Shown one piece after another: positions 38,626 through 46,981 of a stretch of DNA of 64,000 nucleotides. The first letter of the stretch is position 1. Every line of letters starts with the position of its first letter. The stretch comes from Bradyrhizobium manausense (GTDB lineage Bacteria; Pseudomonadota; Alphaproteobacteria; Rhizobiales; Xanthobacteraceae), in NCBI RefSeq assembly GCF_018130615.1, contig NZ_JAFCKB010000007.1, forward strand, positions 62,001 through 126,000, in the 5' to 3' direction. The translations under genes and the position numbers were made by a program. Under the pieces are notes generated by a model. It was not told where the DNA came from, did no database searches, and worked only from the letters and a program-made list of their open reading frames with translations.

Positions 38626-39984
38626 CTATTTACCAAACGCCAGCACGTGCAGGCCCAGCCGCTGCCGCACGATCCAGAACAGCAGCACCGTCTCGAAGGT
38701 GAGCGAGATCGAGGTCGCGGTGGCGGCGCCGTGGCCGCCAAAGCGCGGCACCAGCGCGATGCAGAGCACGACGTTCATCACGAAGGCCAGGGCATAGGCC
38801 AGTGCGCAGATCTTCTGCTGGCCGAGCATGTTGAGCAGACGCTCCACAGGGCCGATCGCGGCGCGCACCACGAGGCCGATCGCGGCGACGAACATGATGT
38901 CGTAGCCGACCACGAATTGCGGCCCGAACAGCCAGAGCAGGGGCTTGCCGAGCGCGAGCAGCACGGCGGTCGCGGCCAGCGACGGCCAGAACGTCCAGTT
39001 GATGGCATGCGCGACATAGGCGGACAGCCGCGCCTTGTCGCCGAGCGAATTGTATTCGGCAAAGCGGTGCGCCGTCGTCGCCGACATCGCGTAGTGGATG
39101 AAGGACACCAGCGCCAGCGTCTTCACTACGGCAAAGTAGACGCCGACCTCGTCCGACGGACGGAACTGCTGCAGCACCAGCACGTCGGTGTAGGACAACA
39201 GCAGGTAAAAGCTTTCGACCAGCAGGATCGGCAGCGACACTGCGAGCCACCCGCTGATGTCATAGGCCTTCGGACCGGGCGCGATGTGACCGGCGAGCTT
39301 ACGGTTCAGCACCACCATCTGCCCGGTCATGGCGACCCACACGGCGCCTGCGCTCGCGACCATCGCCGCGACCGCGCCGAGATGATAGCCGAGCAGGAAC
39401 GCGATCGCCGTGATGCCGATGATCAGCGCCTGGCGGATGATGAATTGCGGCATCAGACCGAGCTGCATCCAGTCATGCGAGCGCGCGATGCCGTCCTGGG
39501 TGTTGGCGACGACGAAAGCGGGCAGCGTCATGCAGCCGATATAGAGCGGCAGCTCCTCGGCCGGATCGATCCAGGGCGACAGCAGCTTGACGATTCCGGC
39601 AAGCGCCAGCGACGTCAGCGTCGAGACGGCAAAGGTGAGCCAGCGGCTGCCGGAGAGAAAGCCGCGCAGCAGCGCGTGGTCGCCGCTGGCGCGATATTCC
39701 GGAATGATTTTTTGCGCGGAAGCCGAGATGCCGAAGTCCATCATGCTGCCGAGCAGCAGCACCCAAGTCCAGACATAAACGTAGATGCCGTAGTCGGACG
39801 TGCCCATCCAGCGCGCGAGCAGGACCTGCGAGAAATAGGCGAGGCCCGCGCTGATGACGCGGATGATGAAGATGGTGCCGGCAAGCCATCGCGTCAGCGA
39901 CGCTTCGCTCGAGCCGCCCGTCAACCTGGCGCGGAGCCGCGCGATCAGCCCGGCCGGTCCGGTCGTTGCAGGCTCTGCATCCAT
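38626..39984 (-). CDS. Polysaccharide biosynthesis flippase (Wzx/MATE-like)
   Basis: From ATG 39984 the product is 452 residues with about twelve membrane helices. It begins SLTRWLAGTIFIIRVISAGL and contains LLLARWMGTSDYGIYVYV-like sequence (QVLLARWMGTSDYGIYVYVW), which is typical of O-antigen/capsule flippases. It would move lipid-linked saccharides across the inner membrane. No glycosyltransferases are near, so the glycan is unknown. Frames beginning earlier (to 40122) lack support. The 193-base gap 38433-38625 downstream shows nothing clear. Confidence 0.85.
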   Translation of the reverse strand: MDAEPATTGPAGLIARLRARLTGGSSEASLTRWLAGTIFIIRVISAGLAYFSQVLLARWMGTSDYGIYVYVWTWVLLLGSMMDFGISASAQKIIPEYRASGDHALLRGFLSGSRWLTFAVSTLTSLALAGIVKLLSPWIDPAEELPLYIGCMTLPAFVVANTQDGIARSHDWMQLGLMPQFIIRQALIIGITAIAFLLGYHLGAVAAMVASAGAVWVAMTGQMVVLNRKLAGHIAPGPKAYDISGWLAVSLPILLVESFYLLLSYTDVLVLQQFRPSDEVGVYFAVVKTLALVSFIHYAMSATTAHRFAEYNSLGDKARLSAYVAHAINWTFWPSLAATAVLLALGKPLLWLFGPQFVVGYDIMFVAAIGLVVRAAIGPVERLLNMLGQQKICALAYALAFVMNVVLCIALVPRFGGHGAATATSISLTFETVLLFWIVRQRLGLHVLAFGK

Positions 39985-40098
39985 CACGGCCAATTCGAAC
40001 AATCCCCGGGCGTTCCGCGCTTTCTGCGGCAGGCTTGATGCGGTGGTCCCTGGGATTAGCAACCATTCGTTAAGATTCGGTTGGGTGGCTATCCGTTG

Positions 40099-40121
40099 GC
40101 CCGGCTTTCGCCAGGACGACA
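40099..40121. repeat. Half of a type B palindromic element
   Basis: The sequence CCCGGCTTTCGCCAGGACGAC matches the right end of the type B repeats, but no left arm is present. It sits just after the DsbD-domain gene. Confidence 0.55.
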
Positions 40122-40122
40122 C

Positions 40123-40962
40123 CTACTCCAAATTCGTATTGAACTCGTACGATTTCTCCGGCCCGACCAACGTGAACTTCAGCGCTGCGCCGTCGGGCTT
40201 GACGCCCGGCGGCAATCCGTCAAGCTCGAACGAAAATCGCTTCACGCCGGGCGGGCTGTGCTCGACCAGATCGGGAATCGGCAAAGACCACTCGGGCGTC
40301 GGTCCTTCGACGAACAGATTCACCTTGCTGTTCTCGGGCGCAACGATATCCACCACCACGTTCTTGGGTCCGTCGCGCTTGACATCGCGGATGGTGAGCG
40401 GATTGGGATCGCCGACATTGGCGGGTTTCGGCACGGTGTCGAGCGCAGTGCGCAGATTGGCGTCTTCGGTCGAGGCGACGTTGTTGAAACCGAGCTCGAC
40501 ATTGGCCTCGACGGGAATGCAGAGCTTTTCGCACACGGCGTAATTGATCTCGGCACGCAACGTCACCGGCTTGTCGGCGGCCTTGGCGACGATACGCAAG
40601 GGCAGCACGATCTGGTCGTGATAGCCGATCGAATGGCCGCCCGCGCCGTCGTCGAACTTTTGCGGCGCCGGCCACATCACGGTCACCGCTTCGACATTGT
40701 CCGACTTCGAGAAGTCGAACCGCGGTGGAACGCCGGAATCGCCCGGCATGCGCCAGTAGGTCTTCCAGCCAGGCTGGAGCTGGACGGCGATGCCGCCGAG
40801 CAGCACCGCGCCGCTGCGCGATCCCGCCAAGAGCCGCACCGCCGAATGTCCGTCGCGCTGCCACGGCGAGGCGTCGTCGGCATGGGCTACCGTCGTCAAT
40901 GACGACGCAAGCAGGGTTGTTGCGACGCCAATCGCCGCATGCAGGGGAACTCTTGTCAGCAT
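40123..40962 (-). CDS. Secreted DsbD N-terminal-domain protein
   Basis: This 279-residue protein has a signal peptide (ATTLLASSLTTVAHA) and a DsbD-alpha/ScsB-like immunoglobulin-type domain: VQLQPGWKTYWRMPGDSGVP, GYHDQIVLPL, and the Cys pair in YAVCEKLCIPVEA, which is the redox pair. No membrane or thioredoxin domain follows, so electrons must come from another protein such as CcdA. It may reduce periplasmic disulfides or serve metal or cytochrome c handling. Confidence 0.85.
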   Translation of the reverse strand: MLTRVPLHAAIGVATTLLASSLTTVAHADDASPWQRDGHSAVRLLAGSRSGAVLLGGIAVQLQPGWKTYWRMPGDSGVPPRFDFSKSDNVEAVTVMWPAPQKFDDGAGGHSIGYHDQIVLPLRIVAKAADKPVTLRAEINYAVCEKLCIPVEANVELGFNNVASTEDANLRTALDTVPKPANVGDPNPLTIRDVKRDGPKNVVVDIVAPENSKVNLFVEGPTPEWSLPIPDLVEHSPPGVKRFSFELDGLPPGVKPDGAALKFTLVGPEKSYEFNTNLE

Positions 40963-41104
40963 GGCACGTCTTTACAGGGTCACCCCGGGGCAAACCATTG
41001 AATTGCTTGTGATGGATGCACTCGAATCAGGTCTCTGCAAGCCTTGATTTGACAGCAGGGCGGCCCGACATCAGGATAGGAATTGAAACCGGAGTGCTTC
41101 ACCG

Positions 41105-41749
41105 ATGGCTCCCACAGGCAAAAGGACGGGCGAAAGCACGCGCCGCGCGGGCCCCGCGCTTCCCAATTCGGCCGGCTATCTCGACGGCCGGCTCCTGATC
41201 GCGATGCCGGTGATGGGCGACGAGCGCTTTGAGCGCTCGGTGATCTATCTTTGTGCGCATTCGGCCGAGGGCGCGATGGGCATCATCGTCAATCACCCGG
41301 CCGGCAGCATCGATTTTCCCGAGCTGCTGGAACAGCTCGGCATCGTCAAGAAGGGCGAGCACATCAAGCTGCCGGAGAATGCCGAAAGCATGAAGGTGCT
41401 GCGCGGCGGGCCGGTCGACACCGGGCGCGGCTTCGTGCTGCATTCCAGTGACTTCTACATCGAGAACGCGACATTGCGGATCGATGACGGTGTCTGCCTC
41501 ACCGCAACCGTCGACATCCTGCGTGCGATCGCCAACGGCTCCGGCCCCAAGCACGCCATTCTCGCGCTCGGCTACGCCGGATGGGCGCCGGGCCAGCTCG
41601 AGACCGAGATCCAGAGCAATGGCTGGCTGCATTGCGACGCGGATGCAGATCTGATCTTCGGCGACGACGTCGACGAAAAATACGGACGCGCCTTGCGCAA
41701 GATCGGAATCGATCCCGGCATGCTGTCGAACGAGGCGGGGCACGCGTAG
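41105..41749 (+). CDS. YqgE/AlgH family protein
   Basis: This 214-residue cytosolic protein has the UPF0301 stretches [36 protein letters not shown], and [14 protein letters not shown]-like ([20 protein letters not shown]). In Pseudomonas AlgH affects alginate and other traits, but a biochemical role is not settled. It is a single-gene unit; divergent from the DsbD-domain gene. A repeat follows the stop after 40 bases. Confidence 0.92.
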   Translation: MAPTGKRTGESTRRAGPALPNSAGYLDGRLLIAMPVMGDERFERSVIYLCAHSAEGAMGIIVNHPAGSIDFPELLEQLGIVKKGEHIKLPENAESMKVLRGGPVDTGRGFVLHSSDFYIENATLRIDDGVCLTATVDILRAIANGSGPKHAILALGYAGWAPGQLETEIQSNGWLHCDADADLIFGDDVDEKYGRALRKIGIDPGMLSNEAGHA

Positions 41750-41789
41750 TTGGTGGCCGTCGTCCTCGCTGCTCGCCCCACTCTCCGCC

Positions 41790-41951
41790 GTCGTCCCGGA
41801 CGAGCGCGCCTCGAGCGTGCGCAGATCCGGGACCCATACTCCCAGGGCGGAGTTTGAGGCAGGCTCATCACCATGAGTCTTCGCCAAACCAGGGCCTGTG
41901 GTTATGGATCCCGAGTCTGCGCTCCGCTTCGCTGCGCTTGTCCGGGACGAC
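41790..41951. repeat. Dispersed palindromic repeat (type B) between yqgE and the dioxygenase gene
   Basis: Inverted ends GTCGTCCCGGAC and GTCCGGGACGAC frame a 140-bp centre with further partial palindromes. It fills most of the 230-base gap between two convergent genes. Confidence 0.8.
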
Positions 41952-41979
41952 GGCGGAATTTGTGGCTAGTCCAAAGCAC

Positions 41980-42867
41980 CTACTCAGCCGCCTGTTGCTG
42001 CACCGTCGGCTCGGTCCCCGCCACCGTTGCGCGGCGCATGTCGCGGGGTTGCGATTGGTCGTAGCGGCGGACGCGGTGCATGGTCTGGCGGTTGTCCCAC
42101 ATCACGAGATCATGCAGCTTCCATGTGTGGACGTAGACGAACTCGGCCTGTGTCGCGTGCTCGTTGAGGTCGCGCAGCAACAGTCGTCCCTCCGGAACGC
42201 TCATGCCGACGATCTTGCCGGCATGCGATGAGAGATACAGCGACTTGCGGCGATGGACCGGATGGGTCCGGACCAGTCGCTGCAGCACCGGCTTGAACAT
42301 CGCCTTCTCGTCGTCGGTGTATTCGGTGAAGCCGAGCGATCCCCGCGAATACATCAGCGAGTGCTCGCAGATGAGGTCGTCGATCTCGGCCTTGGTCTCG
42401 TCGTCGAGCGCGTCATAGGCCGCGCGCATGTCGGCGAACTCGGTGTTGCCGCCCTTCGGGTTCACCACGCGCGCCGACAGCAGCGAGAATTTTGCCGGGA
42501 TGGGGCGGAACGAGCTGTCGGAGTGCCAGAGGCAGTTGCCGAGGTTGAACAGATTGGCGCGGCTGTCCCTGGCGAGCGGCTTGCCGTCCTTGCCGAGGTT
42601 CGAAACATCGTTCAAGCCCGAGCTGAGGCGGTATTCGCTGGCCTTGGTAATGTTGCCGCCGCGCGCATCTTCCCGCTGGCCGAAGTTCAGCGCAAAGGCC
42701 ATCTGCTGCTCGTCGGTGATGTCCTGGTCGTGGAAGACGAGCACCGCGTATTTGTCCATCGCGGACTCGATCTCGCGGGCCTGATCCGGTGTGAGAGGCT
42801 TTTGTAGGTCGAGGCCGGAAACCTCACCGACAAAATGCTTCTGAAGCTGCCGGATGGCGATCGTCAT
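41980..42867 (-). CDS. TauD/TfdA family 2-oxoglutarate dioxygenase, TfdA-like
   Basis: This 295-residue non-heme iron enzyme has the HxD motif in CLWHSDSSFRP, the distal His in MWDNRQTMHRVRRYD, and the 2-oxoglutarate-binding Arg in MRRATVAGT. The stretches KYAVLVFHDQ, GGNTEFADMRAAYDAL and EGRLLLRDLNEHATQAEFVY closely follow TfdA (2,4-D dioxygenase) as I recall it. The true substrate could be another aryloxy acid or taurine-like compound. It lies 95 bases from a minus-strand SDR gene that ends upstream of it, so the two could be co-transcribed. Confidence 0.87.
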   Translation of the reverse strand: MTIAIRQLQKHFVGEVSGLDLQKPLTPDQAREIESAMDKYAVLVFHDQDITDEQQMAFALNFGQREDARGGNITKASEYRLSSGLNDVSNLGKDGKPLARDSRANLFNLGNCLWHSDSSFRPIPAKFSLLSARVVNPKGGNTEFADMRAAYDALDDETKAEIDDLICEHSLMYSRGSLGFTEYTDDEKAMFKPVLQRLVRTHPVHRRKSLYLSSHAGKIVGMSVPEGRLLLRDLNEHATQAEFVYVHTWKLHDLVMWDNRQTMHRVRRYDQSQPRDMRRATVAGTEPTVQQQAAE

Positions 42868-42962
42868 GGCGACTCTCCCCGAAGATGAGCGGTTGCTCCG
42901 CCCTTGTCGATGAAAAAGCTACTCCGGTGCAGGTTGATGTCAACGCTCCGCGTGCATGGCTC

Positions 42963-43742
42963 TTACGCGTTGCGCGCCATCAGCCCGCCGTCCACCGGGA
43001 TCACCGCGCCGGTAAGAAACGATGCCGCGGGCAGGCACAGGCTCAGCGTCATATGCGCGACTTCCTCGGGATCGCCGTAACGGCCGAGCGCCGTGCGGCG
43101 CTTGGCGTAGATGGTCTTGTGCTCTTCGGAGATGCGGTCGGTGATCCCGGTGCGGATCGGCCCCGGGCAGATGCAGTTGACGGTGATGCCCTCACGACCG
43201 AGCTCCACCGCGAGCGAGCGGGTGAGGCTCGCGACACCGCCCTTCGCAGCAGAATAGGGGCTGTGCAATGCAGTGGCCCCAAGCGCCTCGGTCGAAGCGA
43301 TGTTGACGATGCGCGGCGACTTCGATCTGCGCAGATGCGGCAACGCGGCGCGGATGATGCGCGGATGCGCCGTCAGCATCACGGCGATGCCTTTGGCCCA
43401 GGCATCTTCGTAACCCTCGTCGTCGATCGCGACGCGCACGGAGATGCCGGCATTGTTGACGACGACGTCGATCCCGCCGAAATGCGCCGCGACACCATTG
43501 ACCACGCGCTTGATCTCGCCGCCATCGGCGACATCGAGCTTCCACGCCTTGGCCGAGCCGCCGCTTGCCGCGATGTCCTTGGCGACCGCATGTGCGCCCT
43601 GCTCGTCATGATCGGTCACCGCCACGTTGGCGCCCTCGGCTGCGAACACGCGCGCAGTGGCGCGCCCCATGCCGCTGGCTGCGCCCGTGACGAGAACGAC
43701 CAGATCCTTTACGGAGCGGCTGAGCTGCTTGAACTCGGACAT
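42963..43742 (-). CDS. SDR family oxidoreductase
   Basis: From ATG 43742 the product is 259 residues. The cofactor loop is TGAASGMG, followed by NNAGIS, catalytic Ser in NIASTEALG and YSAAKGG. The C-terminus FLTGAVIPVDGGLMARNA is typical. The acidic DHDEQ after the second strand suggests NAD(H). The substrate is not predictable. It diverges from another SDR gene across 97 bases. Confidence 0.9.
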   Translation of the reverse strand: MSEFKQLSRSVKDLVVLVTGAASGMGRATARVFAAEGANVAVTDHDEQGAHAVAKDIAASGGSAKAWKLDVADGGEIKRVVNGVAAHFGGIDVVVNNAGISVRVAIDDEGYEDAWAKGIAVMLTAHPRIIRAALPHLRRSKSPRIVNIASTEALGATALHSPYSAAKGGVASLTRSLAVELGREGITVNCICPGPIRTGITDRISEEHKTIYAKRRTALGRYGDPEEVAHMTLSLCLPAASFLTGAVIPVDGGLMARNA

Positions 43743-43839
43743 GGCGTTCCTCGTGTCTCTTGTTTCTTGTTGTGAGATAGACAAGGCTGGCACCGATCCG
43801 CAGACAGGTCAAACAAGCAAGAACCAAAGGGAGGCCGCG

Positions 43840-44577
43840 ATGGCGAGCGAGCTCGAATTCACAGGCAAGCAGGTGCTGGTCGTCGGTGGTTCCAGCGGTA
43901 TCGGCAACGGCATCGCGCAAGCCTTTCGCACAAGAGGCGCGCATGTTGCGGTGTGCGGCACGCGTGCTCGGCACACGGAATATTTGGCGGAGGAGGGCTC
44001 CGATCTCACCGGTCTTGCTTATGCACAGCTCGACGTCAGCAACCCCGGCGCGATCGAAGCGTTCAAGCCGTCCTTCGATCGGCTCGACATTCTGGTGCTG
44101 GCGCAGGGTGCGGTGATCTATCGCCGCGGCGAGTTCGAGATGGCAGGCTTCCGCAAGGTCGTCGAGGTCAACCTCATGAGCCTGATGGCGTGCGCAACGC
44201 GGTTTCATTCCATGTTGCGGGATTCCAAGGGTGCGCTGATCATGGTGTCCTCGACCGCGGCCTATCATTCCACCATGGGCAATCCCGCCTACAATGCGTC
44301 GAAGACCGGCGCGGTCGGATTGACGCGGACGCTGGGCGAGGCGTGGGCGGAAGACGGCATCCGCGTCAACGGCATCGCGCCCGGCCTCGTCGATACCAAG
44401 ATGACGAAGGTGACGACAGACAACCCCAAGCGGCTCGAAGGTGCATTGTCACGCATTCCGCTGCGGCGATTGGGCACGCCGGCCGACATGGCAGGCGCAG
44501 CGCTGTTCCTCGCCTCGCCGCTGTCGTCGTACATCATCGGGCAAACGCTGGTTGTCGATGGTGGACTCATTCTCTGA
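43840..44577 (+). CDS. SDR family oxidoreductase
   Basis: From ATG 43840 the product is 245 residues (AAAGGGAGG precedes the start). The cofactor loop is VVGGSSGIGNG, the catalytic residues are in SSTAAYHSTMG and YNASKTG, and the end is IIGQTLVVDGGLIL. The basic GTRAR after the second strand suggests NADP(H). The frame stays open far upstream, but that part is antisense to the divergent SDR. The pair and the TfdA-like gene might form one catabolic set; this is inference. Confidence 0.9.
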   Translation: MASELEFTGKQVLVVGGSSGIGNGIAQAFRTRGAHVAVCGTRARHTEYLAEEGSDLTGLAYAQLDVSNPGAIEAFKPSFDRLDILVLAQGAVIYRRGEFEMAGFRKVVEVNLMSLMACATRFHSMLRDSKGALIMVSSTAAYHSTMGNPAYNASKTGAVGLTRTLGEAWAEDGIRVNGIAPGLVDTKMTKVTTDNPKRLEGALSRIPLRRLGTPADMAGAALFLASPLSSYIIGQTLVVDGGLIL

Positions 44578-44585
44578 GCAGCAAT

Positions 44586-44610
44586 GGAACTGCGCTCCTC
44601 CTGATCGGTT
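44586..44610 (+). promoter_or_regulatory. EcfG-type promoter before the CsbD-like gene
   Basis: The site reads GGAAC-N16-GGTT, equal to the EcfG consensus except for one base (C to G before GTT), with the same spacing as three other sites in the window. The -10 end lies 30 bases before the ATG at 44640. Confidence 0.6.
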
Positions 44611-44639
44611 ACTTGGGCAGACCCCCGAGGAGGAGCATT

Positions 44640-45014
44640 ATGGACAAGGATCGGATTGTCGGATCGGCCAAGGAATTTGCTGGACGCGCAGAGGGCGCCG
44701 TCGGCGATCTCGCAGGCGACGCGCAGACGCAGGCGTCGGGCAAGGCGCGGGAAGCCGCAGGCACGGTGCAGAATCTCTATGGCCAGGCCAAGGACGCCGT
44801 GCGTGATGCCACTGACTCCGCCGCGAGCTACGCCAAGGATGCCTATGAGAACAGCGGCGAGACCCTTCGCGATGGCTCACAGGCGCTGTCGAAGAAGGTG
44901 CAGGACAATCCGCTCGGCGCGCTGCTGGTTGCCGGCGGCATCGGCTTCGCGCTCGCGCTTCTGATGTCACGCCCGGCACGTCGCCCGCCGCCGCGCTGGC
45001 GCTATTACGGTTAG
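44640..45014 (+). CDS. CsbD-like stress protein with DUF883-type membrane anchor
   Basis: This 124-residue protein starts with a CsbD-type segment (MDKDRIVGSAKEFAGRAEGA), continues as an Ala/Asp/Lys-rich helix, and ends with a membrane anchor PLGALLVAGGIGFALALLM and a basic RRPPPRWRYYG tail like DUF883. So it joins CsbD and DUF883 features. A strong GAGGAGGAG site and an EcfG-type promoter precede it. CsbD proteins are abundant under general stress, but their action is unknown. Confidence 0.85.
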   Translation: MDKDRIVGSAKEFAGRAEGAVGDLAGDAQTQASGKAREAAGTVQNLYGQAKDAVRDATDSAASYAKDAYENSGETLRDGSQALSKKVQDNPLGALLVAGGIGFALALLMSRPARRPPPRWRYYG

Positions 45015-45020
45015 TCGCTC

Positions 45021-45124
45021 GTCATTCCGGGGCGCGCGAAGCGCGAGCCCGGAATCCATCGAGCCGCCGTCAATGTTGATGAATGGATTCCGGGCTCGCG
45101 CCAAGAGGCGCGCCCCGGAATGAC
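45021..45124. repeat. Dispersed palindromic repeat (type A) after the CsbD-like gene
   Basis: A full 104-bp copy: GTCATTCCGGGGCGCGCGAA at the left and its complement-like partner at the right, with GAATCCAT/ATGGATTC inside. It lies between convergent genes. Confidence 0.88.
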
Positions 45125-45144
45125 AATTTAATTCAGAGCAACGC

Positions 45145-46833
45145 TTACCGAACCACTTCCGCCGAATGCCCGACGTTACCCGGCGGACGCGGGATCGCGG
45201 GATTCGGGTTTCGCGGGGCGGGCGCCAGCTGACGCGGCGCTGGCTGCGGCGAGCCGAAGCCGAAGAATTCCCGCAATGACGGTGTGGCCTGAGCCGGCTG
45301 CTGCGGCGTCGTCGGCTTCTTCGGCGCGAGCGGCTTGGGCGGCAGAATTGCGGCGGCTGCGCCCGGCGCGCCAGGCGTACCGGGAGCTGCAGCACCACCG
45401 TCGGGAGTCGTCGCCGCGACGGGCGTATCGCCCTTGGCCTGCTCACGACCGACTTCGCGGCGCGGCCAGGAATAGTCGTCGGCACGGCCGGCGGGCGCGG
45501 CCAGCGGCTCGCCTTTCACCAGCGTCCGCGCGGCGAGTGCATCGACGGCGGCCGGACGTGTGCCCGGTCCGCCCAGCAATTGATCGGTCGAGATCGAGGC
45601 CGCAACCAGCGGCACGATCGGACCGGCGAGCGGCCGCGGCGGGGGCTTGCCGGGCTCGGCGTTGGTATCCGGCGTCGCCGGCTCGCTCGGCAACGCGATC
45701 GGGCCGGAGCGCCCCGCCAGCAGGCGCGTGATCTCGCGCTCGACATAGTGCGCGAGTTTTCGGGCGCCCGGCTTTGTGAAGTAGACGCCGTCGCCGCTGC
45801 GGAGCTGGCGGATCTGGCCTTCGAAATCCGGGCCCTTCTGCAGGAAGCGGCCGGCTTCGTCGACAAAACCGTCCCAGACATCCACATAGGTGATGCCGGC
45901 CTTGGCCGCGCCTTCGCGATAGAGCGAATCCAGGAACAGCATGTCGGCGGTGCCCTTGGGTCCGCGGATCGCGGGCAAGCCGACCCAGAGAACCGGAACG
46001 CCCTTGGCCTTCAGGACGTTCGCGAGCTCCTCGATCTTCTTGCCGTACAGTTCGACCCAATGGTCGTCGCGGAATTCGTAGAGGCCGTTCGGGTTGCGCG
46101 CGGTCTTTTCAGGTGCGGCGGCCGGCGTATCGGCGTTGTCGGCGTCATCCTGCGGCAGGTCGGTGTCGACAGGCTTGTCGTCGGGCTTGGCGGCGGTGTC
46201 AGGCTTGGCCTCGCCCGGCTTTGCGTCACCTTTTCCTTGCGGCTTGGCGCGTGCGCCCTTGTCGTTCTTCTTGTCCTTGTCGGATTTCTCGGGCGCAGCT
46301 TCGCGGATCGCGATGCGGTCGTTGAGACCGAGCATGACGACGATGACGTCGGGCTTCTCGGTCTCCAAAATACCCTTCGCGGCCGCAGCCCAATCCGAGG
46401 GCTCGCCCTTCGGCTGATACTTGATCAGACCCGAGGTGGTCCGGTGCTTGCGGATCACGCCCATGTCGGGCTGCTCGGTGTAGGCGTCTTCCAGACCGTA
46501 GGCGAGCCAGTCGGCCATGGCGTCGCCGATCACCAGCACGTTCTTGTCGGCAATGGTGTCGCGCTTGGCGGGCGCCGGCGCGCGCGAAAAATCCTGGCGC
46601 GGGGCCTGCGGCTGTTGCTGCTGGAATGGCGCGAAGAAATCGCCGCCGAACCAGCCGCCGCCGCCGCTGCGCGGCGGGGCCGCGCGTTGCGGCGGGCCGC
46701 CGAAGCCGGGGAAGTTGAAGAACTGCGCCGAAGCCGGTCCCGCGATCGAGATCAGAATCGCAAGCGCTGTCCCCAGCGCGATCAGCGGGCCGGTCTCGGT
46801 CAGCGCCTTGAAAAAGGATTTGGGCTTCGACAT
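45145..46833 (-). CDS. DUF459 (SGNH-fold) envelope protein
   Basis: From ATG 46833 the product is 562 residues. Residues about 13-36 form a signal or membrane anchor ending GPASAQF. A Pro/Gly/Gln-rich stretch follows, then an SGNH-like domain: NVLVIGDAMADWLAYGL, VVMLGLNDR and YVDVWDGFVDEAGRF. A charged Lys/Asp insert lies in the domain and a long Ala/Pro-rich tail ends it. The block I motif reads GDA where active SGNH hydrolases have GDS, so the usual Ser nucleophile is absent. Relatives are linked to acylation or deacylation of envelope polymers. A longer frame reaching 47250 is antisense to nothing useful and overlaps the next gene. Confidence 0.82.
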   Translation of the reverse strand: MSKPKSFFKALTETGPLIALGTALAILISIAGPASAQFFNFPGFGGPPQRAAPPRSGGGGWFGGDFFAPFQQQQPQAPRQDFSRAPAPAKRDTIADKNVLVIGDAMADWLAYGLEDAYTEQPDMGVIRKHRTTSGLIKYQPKGEPSDWAAAAKGILETEKPDVIVVMLGLNDRIAIREAAPEKSDKDKKNDKGARAKPQGKGDAKPGEAKPDTAAKPDDKPVDTDLPQDDADNADTPAAAPEKTARNPNGLYEFRDDHWVELYGKKIEELANVLKAKGVPVLWVGLPAIRGPKGTADMLFLDSLYREGAAKAGITYVDVWDGFVDEAGRFLQKGPDFEGQIRQLRSGDGVYFTKPGARKLAHYVEREITRLLAGRSGPIALPSEPATPDTNAEPGKPPPRPLAGPIVPLVAASISTDQLLGGPGTRPAAVDALAARTLVKGEPLAAPAGRADDYSWPRREVGREQAKGDTPVAATTPDGGAAAPGTPGAPGAAAAILPPKPLAPKKPTTPQQPAQATPSLREFFGFGSPQPAPRQLAPAPRNPNPAIPRPPGNVGHSAEVVR

Positions 46834-46981
46834 GCGATCTCGGGCGCGCGCAGCGGGTCTGGGATTAGCTCCATATAATAACGGAATCGGGCGCCAAACG
46901 GGCAAATTCTCTTGCAGAATCTTAGGGCCATACACCGACGATCGGCCAAAATCCCCGCTCAGGGTTACTTTTGGCGCGATT

